Positions 1 through 5,279 of a stretch of DNA of 12,408 nt are shown piece after piece (the first letter of the stretch is position 1; each line of letters opens with the position of its first letter). The stretch is from Streptomyces fulvoviolaceus (GTDB lineage: Bacteria; Actinomycetota; Actinomycetes; Streptomycetales; Streptomycetaceae). The DNA lies in NCBI RefSeq assembly GCF_000718165.1, contig NZ_JOEY01000111.1, positions 1 through 12,408 of the forward strand, written 5' to 3'. Both the position numbers and the translations under genes were made by a program. Under the pieces are notes generated by a model that saw only the letters and a list, made by a program, of their open reading frames with translations, did no database searches and was not told the DNA's origin.

Positions 1-350
1 GTGGCGTACCCGCGTCCCCACGCCTCCGGCAGGAACAAGTAGCCGAGCTCGGTCTCCCCGGCCTCCCGGCGGTTGCCCGGACGCTCGGGGTCGTGCGGGC
101 CGAGCTGGATTGTGCCGATCGTCGCTCCGTCGCGCTCGACCACGAAGAAGCCAGGGCGCCGCCCGGGCACCTCGGGCACCGTGCGTTCGAGCTCGGCGCG
201 CGGTCGGGGGCCACCGAGGTAGGTGCCCACCTCTGGCGAGGCGTTCAGCTCGATGACCGCCTCGCGGTCCCGGGCCTCGGACTCACGGAGTACGAGCCGC
301 CCGGTCTTGATCGGGGCAGGTGGCCAGGCGAGGGCTCTGGGGTCGGTCAT
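1..350 (-). CDS. GNAT family N-acetyltransferase, 3' part missing at window edge
   Basis: Reading leftward from ATG at 350, the frame stays open for 116 codons and leaves the window without a stop. The product begins MTDPRALAWPPAPIKTGRLV and has the RimJ/RimL-like opening TGRLVLRE (residues 16-23). A strand pair FFVVERDGATIGTIQLG (68-84) follows, then ELGYLFLPEAWGRGYA (101-116). The last part matches GNAT motif A, whose R/Q-x-x-G-x-G/A loop binds the acetyl-CoA pyrophosphate; here it is WGRGYA. The family transfers acetyl groups to amines, but the substrate cannot be told. Roughly 60-70 residues are probably missing. No good Shine-Dalgarno precedes the ATG. Instead TAGGTT lies 7 nt upstream, which suggests a leaderless message. 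Confidence 0.85.
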   Translation of the reverse strand, partial: MTDPRALAWPPAPIKTGRLVLRESEARDREAVIELNASPEVGTYLGGPRPRAELERTVPEVPGRRPGFFVVERDGATIGTIQLGPHDPERPGNRREAGETELGYLFLPEAWGRGYA

Positions 351-357
351 GGCGGGC

Positions 358-363
358 AACCTA
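358..363 (-). promoter_or_regulatory. -10 box (TAGGTT) of GNAT gene, leaderless geometry
   Basis: On the minus strand TAGGTT, a match to the actinobacterial TANNNT -10 consensus, ends 7 nt before the ATG at 350. Transcription would therefore start at or next to the A of the start codon. No convincing -35 is visible at 17-18 nt spacing. Confidence 0.45.
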
Positions 364-493
364 GCGCACGCCCGGGAGAGTGATCTGAAAGAGAAGGCCT
401 AGTCGTCCGAAGCGATGAGAACCCTCCCGGAACGGATACGTTCGAGGATCTCGTGTAACCAGCCTCATGAGACGGCACAGCCAGGCCACGTGC

Positions 494-808
494 TCAGAAG
501 TCGGCGTCACCACCGGCGAAGCGTACGGGGGACACGAGAGCGATGCGGATCAGGCCGGGCTCGGGAGGTGGGGCGTCGTAGACATAGGTGACAGTGAGCG
601 TGGGGCGGACGTCCGTGCCTTCCAGGCGTGTCGTGTAGATCTTCATGCCTCCGACGGCACTCTGCGCTTGGCGGCCGAGTGTCGGGTTCTTCTCCAGTTC
701 GGCTCGCAAGGCCTCGACGGCCTTGAGCGCCCCGCCGCCGATGGCGAGGCAGCGGGCGTGGGCCTCACGGGTGATCTCGGCGACGGCCGGCTGCTGGTCG
801 TTACTCAC
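494..808 (-). CDS. Small conserved-looking protein, faintly RelE/ParE-like
   Basis: A GTG start at 808 overlaps the stop of the upstream gene (GTGA), and a GGGGAAA ribosome-binding sequence sits just before it, so the two genes are translationally coupled. The product has 104 aa. After a variable N-terminus comes a helix with KAVEALRAELEKNPTLG (residues 29-45), then beta-rich segments KIYTTRLEG (56-64), TLTVTYVY (70-77) and LIRIALVSPVR (86-96). The order helix, N-P-x-L-G turn, Y...R strand, hydrophobic strands resembles the RelE/ParE toxin fold. I see no clear catalytic set, so this is fold-level inference only. It could equally be an uncharacterised actinobacterial family. No signal peptide or membrane segment is visible. 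Confidence 0.75.
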   Translation of the reverse strand: MSNDQQPAVAEITREAHARCLAIGGGALKAVEALRAELEKNPTLGRQAQSAVGGMKIYTTRLEGTDVRPTLTVTYVYDAPPPEPGLIRIALVSPVRFAGGDADF

Positions 809-1095
809 TGATCGTTTCCCCGAGTCATGCGGATTTCGGCGACGGCCGCGGCGACGGCCGTGTCGAAGTCGGGATCCTGGCGTGCGACGACCCGGCCGCG
901 GAACTCCTCGACGAGGCGGACGACCCCGGAGAGGTCCGCGGGGTCGGCATGGTTGATCTCACGGGCCAGCTCGGCCTCGAAGTCGTCAGCGTCGCCGGGG
1001 AAGCCGTAGCCCATGGTGAGGGCGGCACGGAGCTCCCCGATGGTGCGCATGGGGGGGAGGTGGGTCTGGCCGGACTCCGCCGGTTGGGTGGTCAT
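805..1095 (-). CDS. Small acidic hypothetical protein, coupled partner of the 494-808 gene
   Basis: I chose ATG at 1095 (MTTQPAESGQTHLPPMRTIG) because AAAGGGAG lies 9 nt upstream; the frame is open much further but without coding character. The product has 96 aa and is strongly acidic in the middle (DADDFEAELAREINHADPADL, about residues 35-55, one continuous acidic helix-forming stretch). A helix VVRLVEEFRGRVVARQD and an Ala-rich helix near the C-terminus follow. No DNA-binding motif can be named. The order (small acidic protein first, overlapping a small beta-rich basic-to-neutral protein) resembles antitoxin-toxin operons, but I do not recognise the family. The stop overlaps the next start by 4 nt. 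Confidence 0.75.
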   Translation of the reverse strand: MTTQPAESGQTHLPPMRTIGELRAALTMGYGFPGDADDFEAELAREINHADPADLSGVVRLVEEFRGRVVARQDPDFDTAVAAAVAEIRMTRGNDQ

Positions 1096-1196
1096 GGCGT
1101 CGGCTCCCTTTCGCAGTGTCGCTTTCACCGTACCTGGACGATTCCGCGACCGGCCGAGGCTTCCGCGAGCAGGAGCGGTGGATCTTGACAGGCGGC

Positions 1197-1604
1197 TCAT
1201 GCCGCGGCCAGTTCGCACCACACGTACTTGCCGCGGTTGCCGTTTCTGGACTGCGGTTGCCAGCCCCATACGTCGGCGCAGGCGCGGACCAGGGTGAGGC
1301 CGCGGCCGTTCTCGGCGTTGGTGAGTTGGTCCACCGGGCGTGGTGGTTCGGGGGGTTCGGGGTCCGCGTCCCAGGCGCCGATCCGTAGGGCGCCGGCGGA
1401 CCAGCCGACGCGGAGGATGACGAGGCCCTTCGTGTGCAGTACGGCGTTGGAGAGCAGCTCCGTTGCGAGGAGTTCGGCGGTGTCGGTGAGGCGGATCAGG
1501 CCGTGCACCGTGAGGATCAGGCGCAGGGTGCGGCGACAGACGGTGACGGCTCGGGGATCGTGGGGGATGGAGACCGTGTACTCCCACGGCTCGGTTTCGG
1601 GCAT
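1197..1604 (-). CDS. Anti-sigma-type ATP-binding protein (HATPase_c_2, RsbW-like)
   Basis: The 135-aa product is a single GHKL ATPase/kinase domain. The N-box is ELLATELLSNAVLH (residues 44-57, Mg-binding N53), the G1 region is AWDAD (77-81), and the G2 box is NGRGLTLVRACAD (99-111). The family binds ATP and typically phosphorylates or sequesters anti-anti-sigma or sigma factors. Many streptomycete paralogues sit beside XRE/DUF397 genes with unknown partners, as here. ATG at 1604 is preferred over an in-frame start at 1664 because GGAG precedes it at 8-10 nt and the extra 20 residues are low-complexity Pro/Arg. It is divergent from the XRE gene at 1838 across a 233-bp control region. It is cytoplasmic, with no membrane segment. 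Confidence 0.9.
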   Translation of the reverse strand: MPETEPWEYTVSIPHDPRAVTVCRRTLRLILTVHGLIRLTDTAELLATELLSNAVLHTKGLVILRVGWSAGALRIGAWDADPEPPEPPRPVDQLTNAENGRGLTLVRACADVWGWQPQSRNGNRGKYVWCELAAA

Positions 1605-1748
1605 GCGGCAACTCCGGTTCAGTGGTGGGGGTTTCGGAGGTCTGCGGGTGTCGGGCGGTGGCATTGCCGCAGCCGCCGTGGCAGGGCGGGGCGGTGCGCT
1701 TCCGGTACCCCGGGGTTCCGCAGCGTGTGCGTCGCGTCACCGACGGTA

Positions 1749-1766
1749 TGGCATGAATTCGTGCCA
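1749..1766. promoter_or_regulatory. 18-bp near-perfect palindrome, candidate operator of XRE/ATPase locus
   Basis: TGGCATGAATTCGTGCCA is self-complementary except for one base pair (T1754/G1761). It lies in the divergent region between the HATPase gene (start 1604) and the XRE gene (start 1838). A second, overlapping inverted repeat is CCAGC (1764-1768) with GCTGG (1776-1780). TAACCT at 1783-1788 could be the XRE -10 box. A self-binding XRE protein is the obvious candidate ligand; this is inference. Confidence 0.45.
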
Positions 1767-1837
1767 GCGCAACCGGCTGGCGTAACCTGACACCCGAACG
1801 TGGCGTCGCGACAGGGGTGTTGGGAACGGGAGGGTGC

Positions 1838-2689
1838 ATGCCGCCGAGGAGTAATCCGACGGTGCGTCAGGTGCGTTTGGGAACCGAGCTGCGCAGGCTG
1901 CGGGAGGATGCCGGTCTGAAGGCTCGCGATGCGGCGGCGTTCCTCAACTCGACGTCGAGCCAGATGAGTCACGTGGAACTGGGCATCGCGGCCATCAGTG
2001 CCGATCGTGTCCGCCGTCTTGCGGCCTATTACGCCTGCACCGACGAGGCGTTGATCGACGCACTCGTGGCCATGGCGACGGACCGGACGCTTGGCTGGTG
2101 GGAGGAGTACCGGGGAGTGCTGCCACCGGTGTTCCAGGACACGGCCGAGGCCGAGCATCATGCGACGTCCCTGCGCGAGGTTGTGATCACCTACGTGCCA
2201 GGGCTGCTGCAGACCGCCGACTACGCCCGTGCGGTCTATACGTACGTGCACCCTGGTCTGCCCGAGAGCGAACTGGCCCCTCGGGTGGAGCACCGGCTGA
2301 AGCGACGAGCCGTGATTGAGGGCGACAACCCGACCCCGTACGAAACGCTCATCCATGAGTGCGCCCTGCGCATCCATGTGGCCGACCGTCGGACCTCGGT
2401 GTCTCAACTCCGCCGCATCCTGGACGAGATCGACAAGGGGCACGCCGCGGTGCGGGTCATCCCGTTCGATCGGGAGGGATTCGCGGGTGCAGGAATCTCG
2501 ATGATGTACGCGGGCGGTCCGGTGCCCCGGCTGGACACCGGCCTTCGAGACTCTCCCACCGGTGTCGCATTCATCGATGCGGAAGCTCAGCTCAACCAGC
2601 TTCGAACGCTGTTCCTTAAGATGCAGGCAGCGTCGCTGGACCCCACCGCGTCGCGGGACTTCGTCCACCGGCTGACAAAGGAACTGTGA
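1838..2689 (+). CDS. XRE-type helix-turn-helix regulator with DUF5753 domain
   Basis: The 283-aa protein has an N-terminal HTH (about residues 14-66: LGTELRRLREDAGL, then recognition region TSSQMSHVELG). A C-terminal DUF5753 ligand-like domain carries the family hallmark VVITYVPGLLQTADYARAV (115-133). It is a cytoplasmic DNA-binding protein of the WhiJ/AbaA-associated class, expanded in streptomycetes and linked in some cases to development and antibiotic control. ATG at 1838 is chosen because GGGAGGG sits 4-6 nt upstream; a GTG at 1817 is in frame but lacks this. Its TGA overlaps the ATG of the DUF397 gene by one base, and the divergent neighbour is a HATPase. The three together form the usual cassette. 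The effector is unknown. Confidence 0.93.
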   Translation: MPPRSNPTVRQVRLGTELRRLREDAGLKARDAAAFLNSTSSQMSHVELGIAAISADRVRRLAAYYACTDEALIDALVAMATDRTLGWWEEYRGVLPPVFQDTAEAEHHATSLREVVITYVPGLLQTADYARAVYTYVHPGLPESELAPRVEHRLKRRAVIEGDNPTPYETLIHECALRIHVADRRTSVSQLRRILDEIDKGHAAVRVIPFDREGFAGAGISMMYAGGPVPRLDTGLRDSPTGVAFIDAEAQLNQLRTLFLKMQAASLDPTASRDFVHRLTKEL

Positions 2690-2877
2690 TGAAATGGCGC
2701 AAGTCCACGTACTCCGGCGGAGGCGATGGCGACACCTGCGTCGAGATAGCAGAGCACCCCACCCGCATAGCCATCCGCGACTCCAAGACCCCCACCCGAG
2801 CCACCCTCTCCTTCCCCACCCCCGCCTTCACCGCCCTCATCGACCATCTCAAGGTCACCCCCGAAAAGCGGCCCTGA
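2689..2877 (+). CDS. DUF397 small protein
   Basis: The 62-aa product opens MKWRKSTYSGGGDGDTCVEI and continues with the family core IRDSK (about residues 29-33) and an F-x-x-L-I near the C-terminus (FTALIDHL). DUF397 proteins are short actinobacterial partners of XRE/DUF5753 regulators, proposed to modulate them in a toxin-antitoxin-like or accessory manner; the mechanism is unsettled. ATG at 2689 overlaps the XRE stop (TGATG), and an in-frame GTG at 2686 is an alternative. The last 23 bp overlap, on the other strand, the end of an apparent MFS gene remnant, so the 3' end may be a rearrangement junction. Confidence 0.93.
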   Translation: MKWRKSTYSGGGDGDTCVEIAEHPTRIAIRDSKTPTRATLSFPTPAFTALIDHLKVTPEKRP

Positions 2878-2992
2878 GCGGTGACAGGAGGGCCGGTAGG
2901 CCGCTCAGCGTCATGCCGGTCGCGCCGATCCACAGGGAGGCTGTCGCTCCGATCGCCTCACCTGAGACTCCGCCCAGCAGGCCGCCCAGGGG
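2855..2992 (-). pseudogene. 3' remnant of an MFS transporter gene
   Basis: Read on the minus strand, this apparently empty gap translates without interruption to a TGA at 2857-2855. It gives PLGGLLGGVSGEAIG, then ATASLWIGATGMTLSGLPAL and LSPLRAAFRG. That is the typical ending of 12-TM MFS efflux proteins: a P-L-G-x-L-L-G-G glycine-rich turn, an E-x-x-G / L-W-I-G final helix, then L-L-S-P-L-R. There is no start codon or upstream part: an in-frame TGA stands at 3010-3008 and the sequence beyond is the P450 control region. I read it as the last ~45 codons of a deleted gene. The assignment rests on pattern recognition of a short piece. Confidence 0.6.
2874..2908 (+). terminator. Hairpin at end of DUF397 gene
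   Basis: CTGAGCGG (2874-2881) pairs perfectly with CCGCTCAG (2901-2908) across a 19-nt loop; the left arm includes the DUF397 stop codon. No T-tract follows, as is common in high-GC actinobacteria. Part of the repeat may simply be codon content of the MFS remnant, so the function is uncertain. Confidence 0.35.
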
Positions 2993-2997
2993 AGGGA

Positions 2998-3020
2998 GTC
3001 CCCCTGGTCAGAAGGGGGAC
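2998..3020. promoter_or_regulatory. Inverted repeat around the P450 -35 region, candidate operator
   Basis: GTCCCCC (2998-3004) and GGGGGAC (3014-3020) form a perfect 7-bp inverted repeat. The 9-nt centre (3005-3013) contains the proposed -35 hexamer TGGTCA. The position fits a repressor site controlling the P450 gene. It could also be chance in G/C-rich DNA. Confidence 0.4.
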
Positions 3021-3034
3021 CGACGGTCTAACGT
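3005..3034 (+). promoter_or_regulatory. P450 promoter, leaderless geometry
   Basis: TGGTCA (3005-3010, 4/6 match to TTGACA), an 18-nt spacer, and TAACGT (3029-3034, TANNNT) are followed by 6 nt and then the ATG at 3041. No Shine-Dalgarno sequence is present before that ATG. The spacing predicts transcription from the A of the start codon. Confidence 0.5.
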
Positions 3035-3040
3035 CCGTTC

Positions 3041-4246
3041 ATGCCAGCCTTCGACCCCTGGGACCCGGCGTTCCTCGCCGACCCGTACCCCGCCTATGCC
3101 GAGCTGCGTGCCAAGGGCCGCGTGCACTACTACGAGCCCACGGACCAGTGGCTCGTCCCGCACCACGCGGACGTCTCGGCACTGCTGAGGGACCGGCGCC
3201 TGGGCCGGACGTACCAGCACCGCTTCACGCACGAGGACTTCGGGCGTACGGCGCCGCCGCCGGAGCATGAGCCGTTCCACGTCCTCAACGACCACGGGAT
3301 GCTCGATCTGGAGCCGCCGGACCACACCCGGATCCGGCGCCTGGTGTCGAAGGCGTTCACCCCGCGCACGGTGGAGCAGCTGAAGCCGTATGTGACCGGG
3401 CTCGCCGGGGAACTGGTCGACGGGCTCGTGAAGCGGGGTGGCGGCGACCTGCTCACCGAGGTCGCCGAGCCGCTCCCCGTCGCCGTCATCGCCGAGATGC
3501 TGGGCATCCCGGAGTCGGACCGTGCGCCGCTCAGGCCCTGGTCGGCGGACATCTGCGGGATGTACGAGCTGAACCCGCCGGAGGACGTGGCGGCGAGGGC
3601 GGTGCGCGCGTCGGTCGAGTTCTCGGAGTACCTCCTTCAGCTGATCGCCGAGCGCCGCAAGGAGCCTGGCGACGACCTCATCTCGGGCCTGATCGCCGCC
3701 CACGACGAGGGCGACCGCCTCACCGAGCAGGAAATGATCTCCACCTGCGTCCTCCTCCTGAACGCGGGCCACGAGGCCACGGTGAACTCCACGGTCAACG
3801 GATGGTCGGCCCTGTTCCACAACCCGGACCAGCTGGCGGCCCTCCGCGCGGATCACTCCCTGGTCCCCGCGGCGGTCGAAGAGCTGATGCGCTACGACAC
3901 CCCGCTCCAGCTCTTCGAGCGCTGGGTCCTCGATGACATCGAGATCGACGGCACGGTGATCCCGAGGGGCGCGGAGATCGCGATGCTCTTCGGTTCCGCC
4001 AACCACGACCCCGAGGTGTTCCAGAACCCGGGCGAGCTGGACCTGACCCGCAAGGACAACCCCCACATCTCCTTCAGCGCGGGCATCCACTACTGCATCG
4101 GGGCGCCCCTGGCCCGTATCGAGCTGGCGGCCTCGATGACGGCGTTGCTGGAGAGGGCCCCGACGCTCGCCCTGGCGGCGGAGCCGGAGAGGAAGCCGAA
4201 CTTCGTGATCCGGGGGCTGGAGGGGTTGCGGGTGGAGGTGGGCTAG
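3041..4246 (+). CDS. Cytochrome P450 monooxygenase
   Basis: This complete 401-aa class I bacterial P450 has all the expected parts. The C-helix DHTRIRRLV (94-102) contacts the haem propionates. The I-helix AGHEAT (242-247) has the acid-alcohol pair E245/T247 for oxygen activation. The K-helix ExxR is E281/R284. The haem loop FSAGIHYCIGAPLARIEL (345-362) has C352 as thiolate ligand; the usual FGxG is FSAG here, a tolerated variation. It has no membrane anchor, so it is a soluble enzyme needing ferredoxin and ferredoxin reductase from elsewhere; neither gene is adjacent. Length and motifs suggest a CYP105/CYP107-like oxidase. The substrate is unknown, and no biosynthetic genes flank it. It is convergent with the reductase gene 10 bp downstream. 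Confidence 0.95.
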   Translation: MPAFDPWDPAFLADPYPAYAELRAKGRVHYYEPTDQWLVPHHADVSALLRDRRLGRTYQHRFTHEDFGRTAPPPEHEPFHVLNDHGMLDLEPPDHTRIRRLVSKAFTPRTVEQLKPYVTGLAGELVDGLVKRGGGDLLTEVAEPLPVAVIAEMLGIPESDRAPLRPWSADICGMYELNPPEDVAARAVRASVEFSEYLLQLIAERRKEPGDDLISGLIAAHDEGDRLTEQEMISTCVLLLNAGHEATVNSTVNGWSALFHNPDQLAALRADHSLVPAAVEELMRYDTPLQLFERWVLDDIEIDGTVIPRGAEIAMLFGSANHDPEVFQNPGELDLTRKDNPHISFSAGIHYCIGAPLARIELAASMTALLERAPTLALAAEPERKPNFVIRGLEGLRVEVG

Positions 4247-4256
4247 GGGGCGCGGG

Positions 4257-4877
4257 TCACTTCAGGAAGCGGTACTTCAGGTGGGTGGCGAGGGGCGTGT
4301 GGACCACGCTGACCGGGTCGAGGTTCCGCCGCCCGGCGCCCAGGCCGTCGAAGAGGCGCAGTCCGTCTCCGAGGAGTGCGGGCACCACGTGCAGGTGCAG
4401 TTCGTCGATCAGCCCCTCCCTGAGGTACTGCTGCACGGTGCTCGCCCCGCCCGCGATGTCGACGTTCCTGTCCCCGGCGGCGGCCTTCGCCCGGTCGAGG
4501 GCGCTGTGGATGCCGTCGGTGACGAAGGTGAAGGTGGTGCCGCCCTCCTTGACCAGGGTCGGCCGGGGGCGGTGGGTGAGGACGAAGACCGGGGTCCGGA
4601 ACGGCGGATTGTCGCCCCAGAACTCCTCGCCCGTGTCGTACATCATCCGGCCCATGACCACCGCTCCGGTGGCGTCGAACCACTCGCGCATCAGCTCGGA
4701 GTCGCGGTTCTCCTCCCCGCCGGTCATGCCCTGGCGCTCTCGCCAGCTCGCCAGGTTGTGGATCCACTCGAAGAGCGGCTCGGCGCCGTCGCCTCCCGGG
4801 TTGTCGAGGGAGACGTCGGTTCCGGCGACGTAGCCGTCGAGGGAGATGGCCATATCCGCGGTCACGGTCACGGTCAC
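4257..4877 (-). CDS. Dihydrofolate reductase family protein (RibD C-terminal domain-like)
   Basis: The product has 206 aa when started at GTG 4877. Family marks are ISLDGYVAGTD (11-21), GAVVMGRMMYD (71-81), VFVLTHRP (97-104), the nucleotide-binding IAGGASTVQQYL (141-152), and IDELHLHVVPALLGDGLRLF (157-176). Such proteins use the NADPH-binding fold of RibD/DHFR, but most streptomycete members have no proven substrate. It is unlikely to be the housekeeping folate enzyme. GTG at 4877 is preferred because AGGAG lies 9 nt upstream. An in-frame ATG at 4952 would add 25 residues unlike the family and lacks a ribosome-binding site. The start region is three tandem GTGACC copies, so the GTGs at 4871 and 4865 are also possible. 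Confidence 0.9.
   Translation of the reverse strand: MTVTVTADMAISLDGYVAGTDVSLDNPGGDGAEPLFEWIHNLASWRERQGMTGGEENRDSELMREWFDATGAVVMGRMMYDTGEEFWGDNPPFRTPVFVLTHRPRPTLVKEGGTTFTFVTDGIHSALDRAKAAAGDRNVDIAGGASTVQQYLREGLIDELHLHVVPALLGDGLRLFDGLGAGRRNLDPVSVVHTPLATHLKYRFLK
4860..4877 (-). repeat. Three tandem GTGACC copies at the start of the reductase gene
   Basis: The first six codons read GTG ACC three times, giving V-T-V-T-V-T. Each GTG could initiate, and copy-number change would leave the reading frame intact. The first copy has the best spacing to AGGAG. Confidence 0.7.
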
Positions 4878-4964
4878 GATGGGGTGCTCCTGAGGTCCTG
4901 GAAGTCCTGGGATGTGCTCCTTCACCCTCGCGTCGATCGGGAACCGGCGCATTCGACATCCGGC

Positions 4965-5219
4965 TCAGGGGCGGAAGATCCGCATCAGCCGGACGAGCAG
5001 CACACACGCGAACGCCGGCACGAGCGCGCCGGCCAAGGCGACCAGGGGGAGCTCGGTGAGGACGGCTCCGTAGTCCGTGCCCTCTCCCTCGAAGCCGCCG
5101 CCCATGTGGCGGCGGGTGCGGTCCGAGGAGGCCCAGACGAGCAAAGCTGTCAACGCGCCCACCGCCGACACCAGACAGCCGCCGCACGACAGCGCGTTCC
5201 GTCGGTCCTGCTGATCCAT
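4965..5219 (-). CDS. Small two-TM membrane protein, hypothetical
   Basis: The 84-aa product begins MDQQDRRNALSCGGCLVSAV. It has two hydrophobic segments, at about residues 14-30 (LVSAVGALTALLVWA) and 57-78 (LPLVALAGALVPAFACVLLV). A hydrophilic, Gly-rich loop (HMGGGFEGEGTDYG) separates them, and the short tail RLMRIFRP is basic. The positive-inside pattern suggests both termini are cytoplasmic. I do not recognise a family. An in-frame ATG at 5261 would add 14 Arg/Gly-rich residues and overlap the proposed terminator, so ATG 5219 is preferred, although neither has a strong ribosome-binding site. It lies 60 bp after the ABC permease gene on the same strand, with a hairpin between them. Confidence 0.65.
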   Translation of the reverse strand: MDQQDRRNALSCGGCLVSAVGALTALLVWASSDRTRRHMGGGFEGEGTDYGAVLTELPLVALAGALVPAFACVLLVRLMRIFRP

Positions 5220-5235
5220 GCCCGCAGGGACGCGT

Positions 5236-5273
5236 CCGGCCCTGCCCGCGGTTCTCCGCACTCGAAGGGCCGG
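5236..5273 (-). terminator. Two-tier hairpin after the ABC permease gene
   Basis: CCGGCCCT (5236-5243) pairs perfectly with AGGGCCGG (5266-5273). The enclosed 22 nt hold a second perfect hairpin, GCGG-TTCT-CCGC (5248-5259). It begins 7 nt after the permease TAA. No U-tract is present, but the stem strength and position suit an actinobacterial terminator for the exporter operon. Confidence 0.55.
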
Positions 5274-5279
5274 GCACGG

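Noticed and set aside
399..464. Minus-strand peptide WLHEILERIRSGRVLIASDD ending in TAG between the GNAT gene and the small-gene pair
   Set aside because: It looks protein-like, but it is only about 20 codons after an in-frame stop, has no start, and third-position G/C is only moderate. It might be a gene remnant but cannot be supported.
805..1839. A 344-codon minus-strand open frame covering the small gene and the HATPase region
   Set aside because: Only the last 96 codons (from 1095) have a ribosome-binding site and coding character. The rest is Arg/Pro/His-rich and antisense or out of frame to the HATPase gene.
1197..2877. HATPase/XRE/DUF397 cluster as a new defence system
   Set aside because: It matches a well-known, highly expanded actinobacterial regulatory cassette, and no nuclease or other effector is present.
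3041..4952. P450 and RibD/DHFR-like reductase as an electron-transfer pair
   Set aside because: The genes are convergent, and the reductase family lacks the flavin/FeS features of a P450 redox partner.
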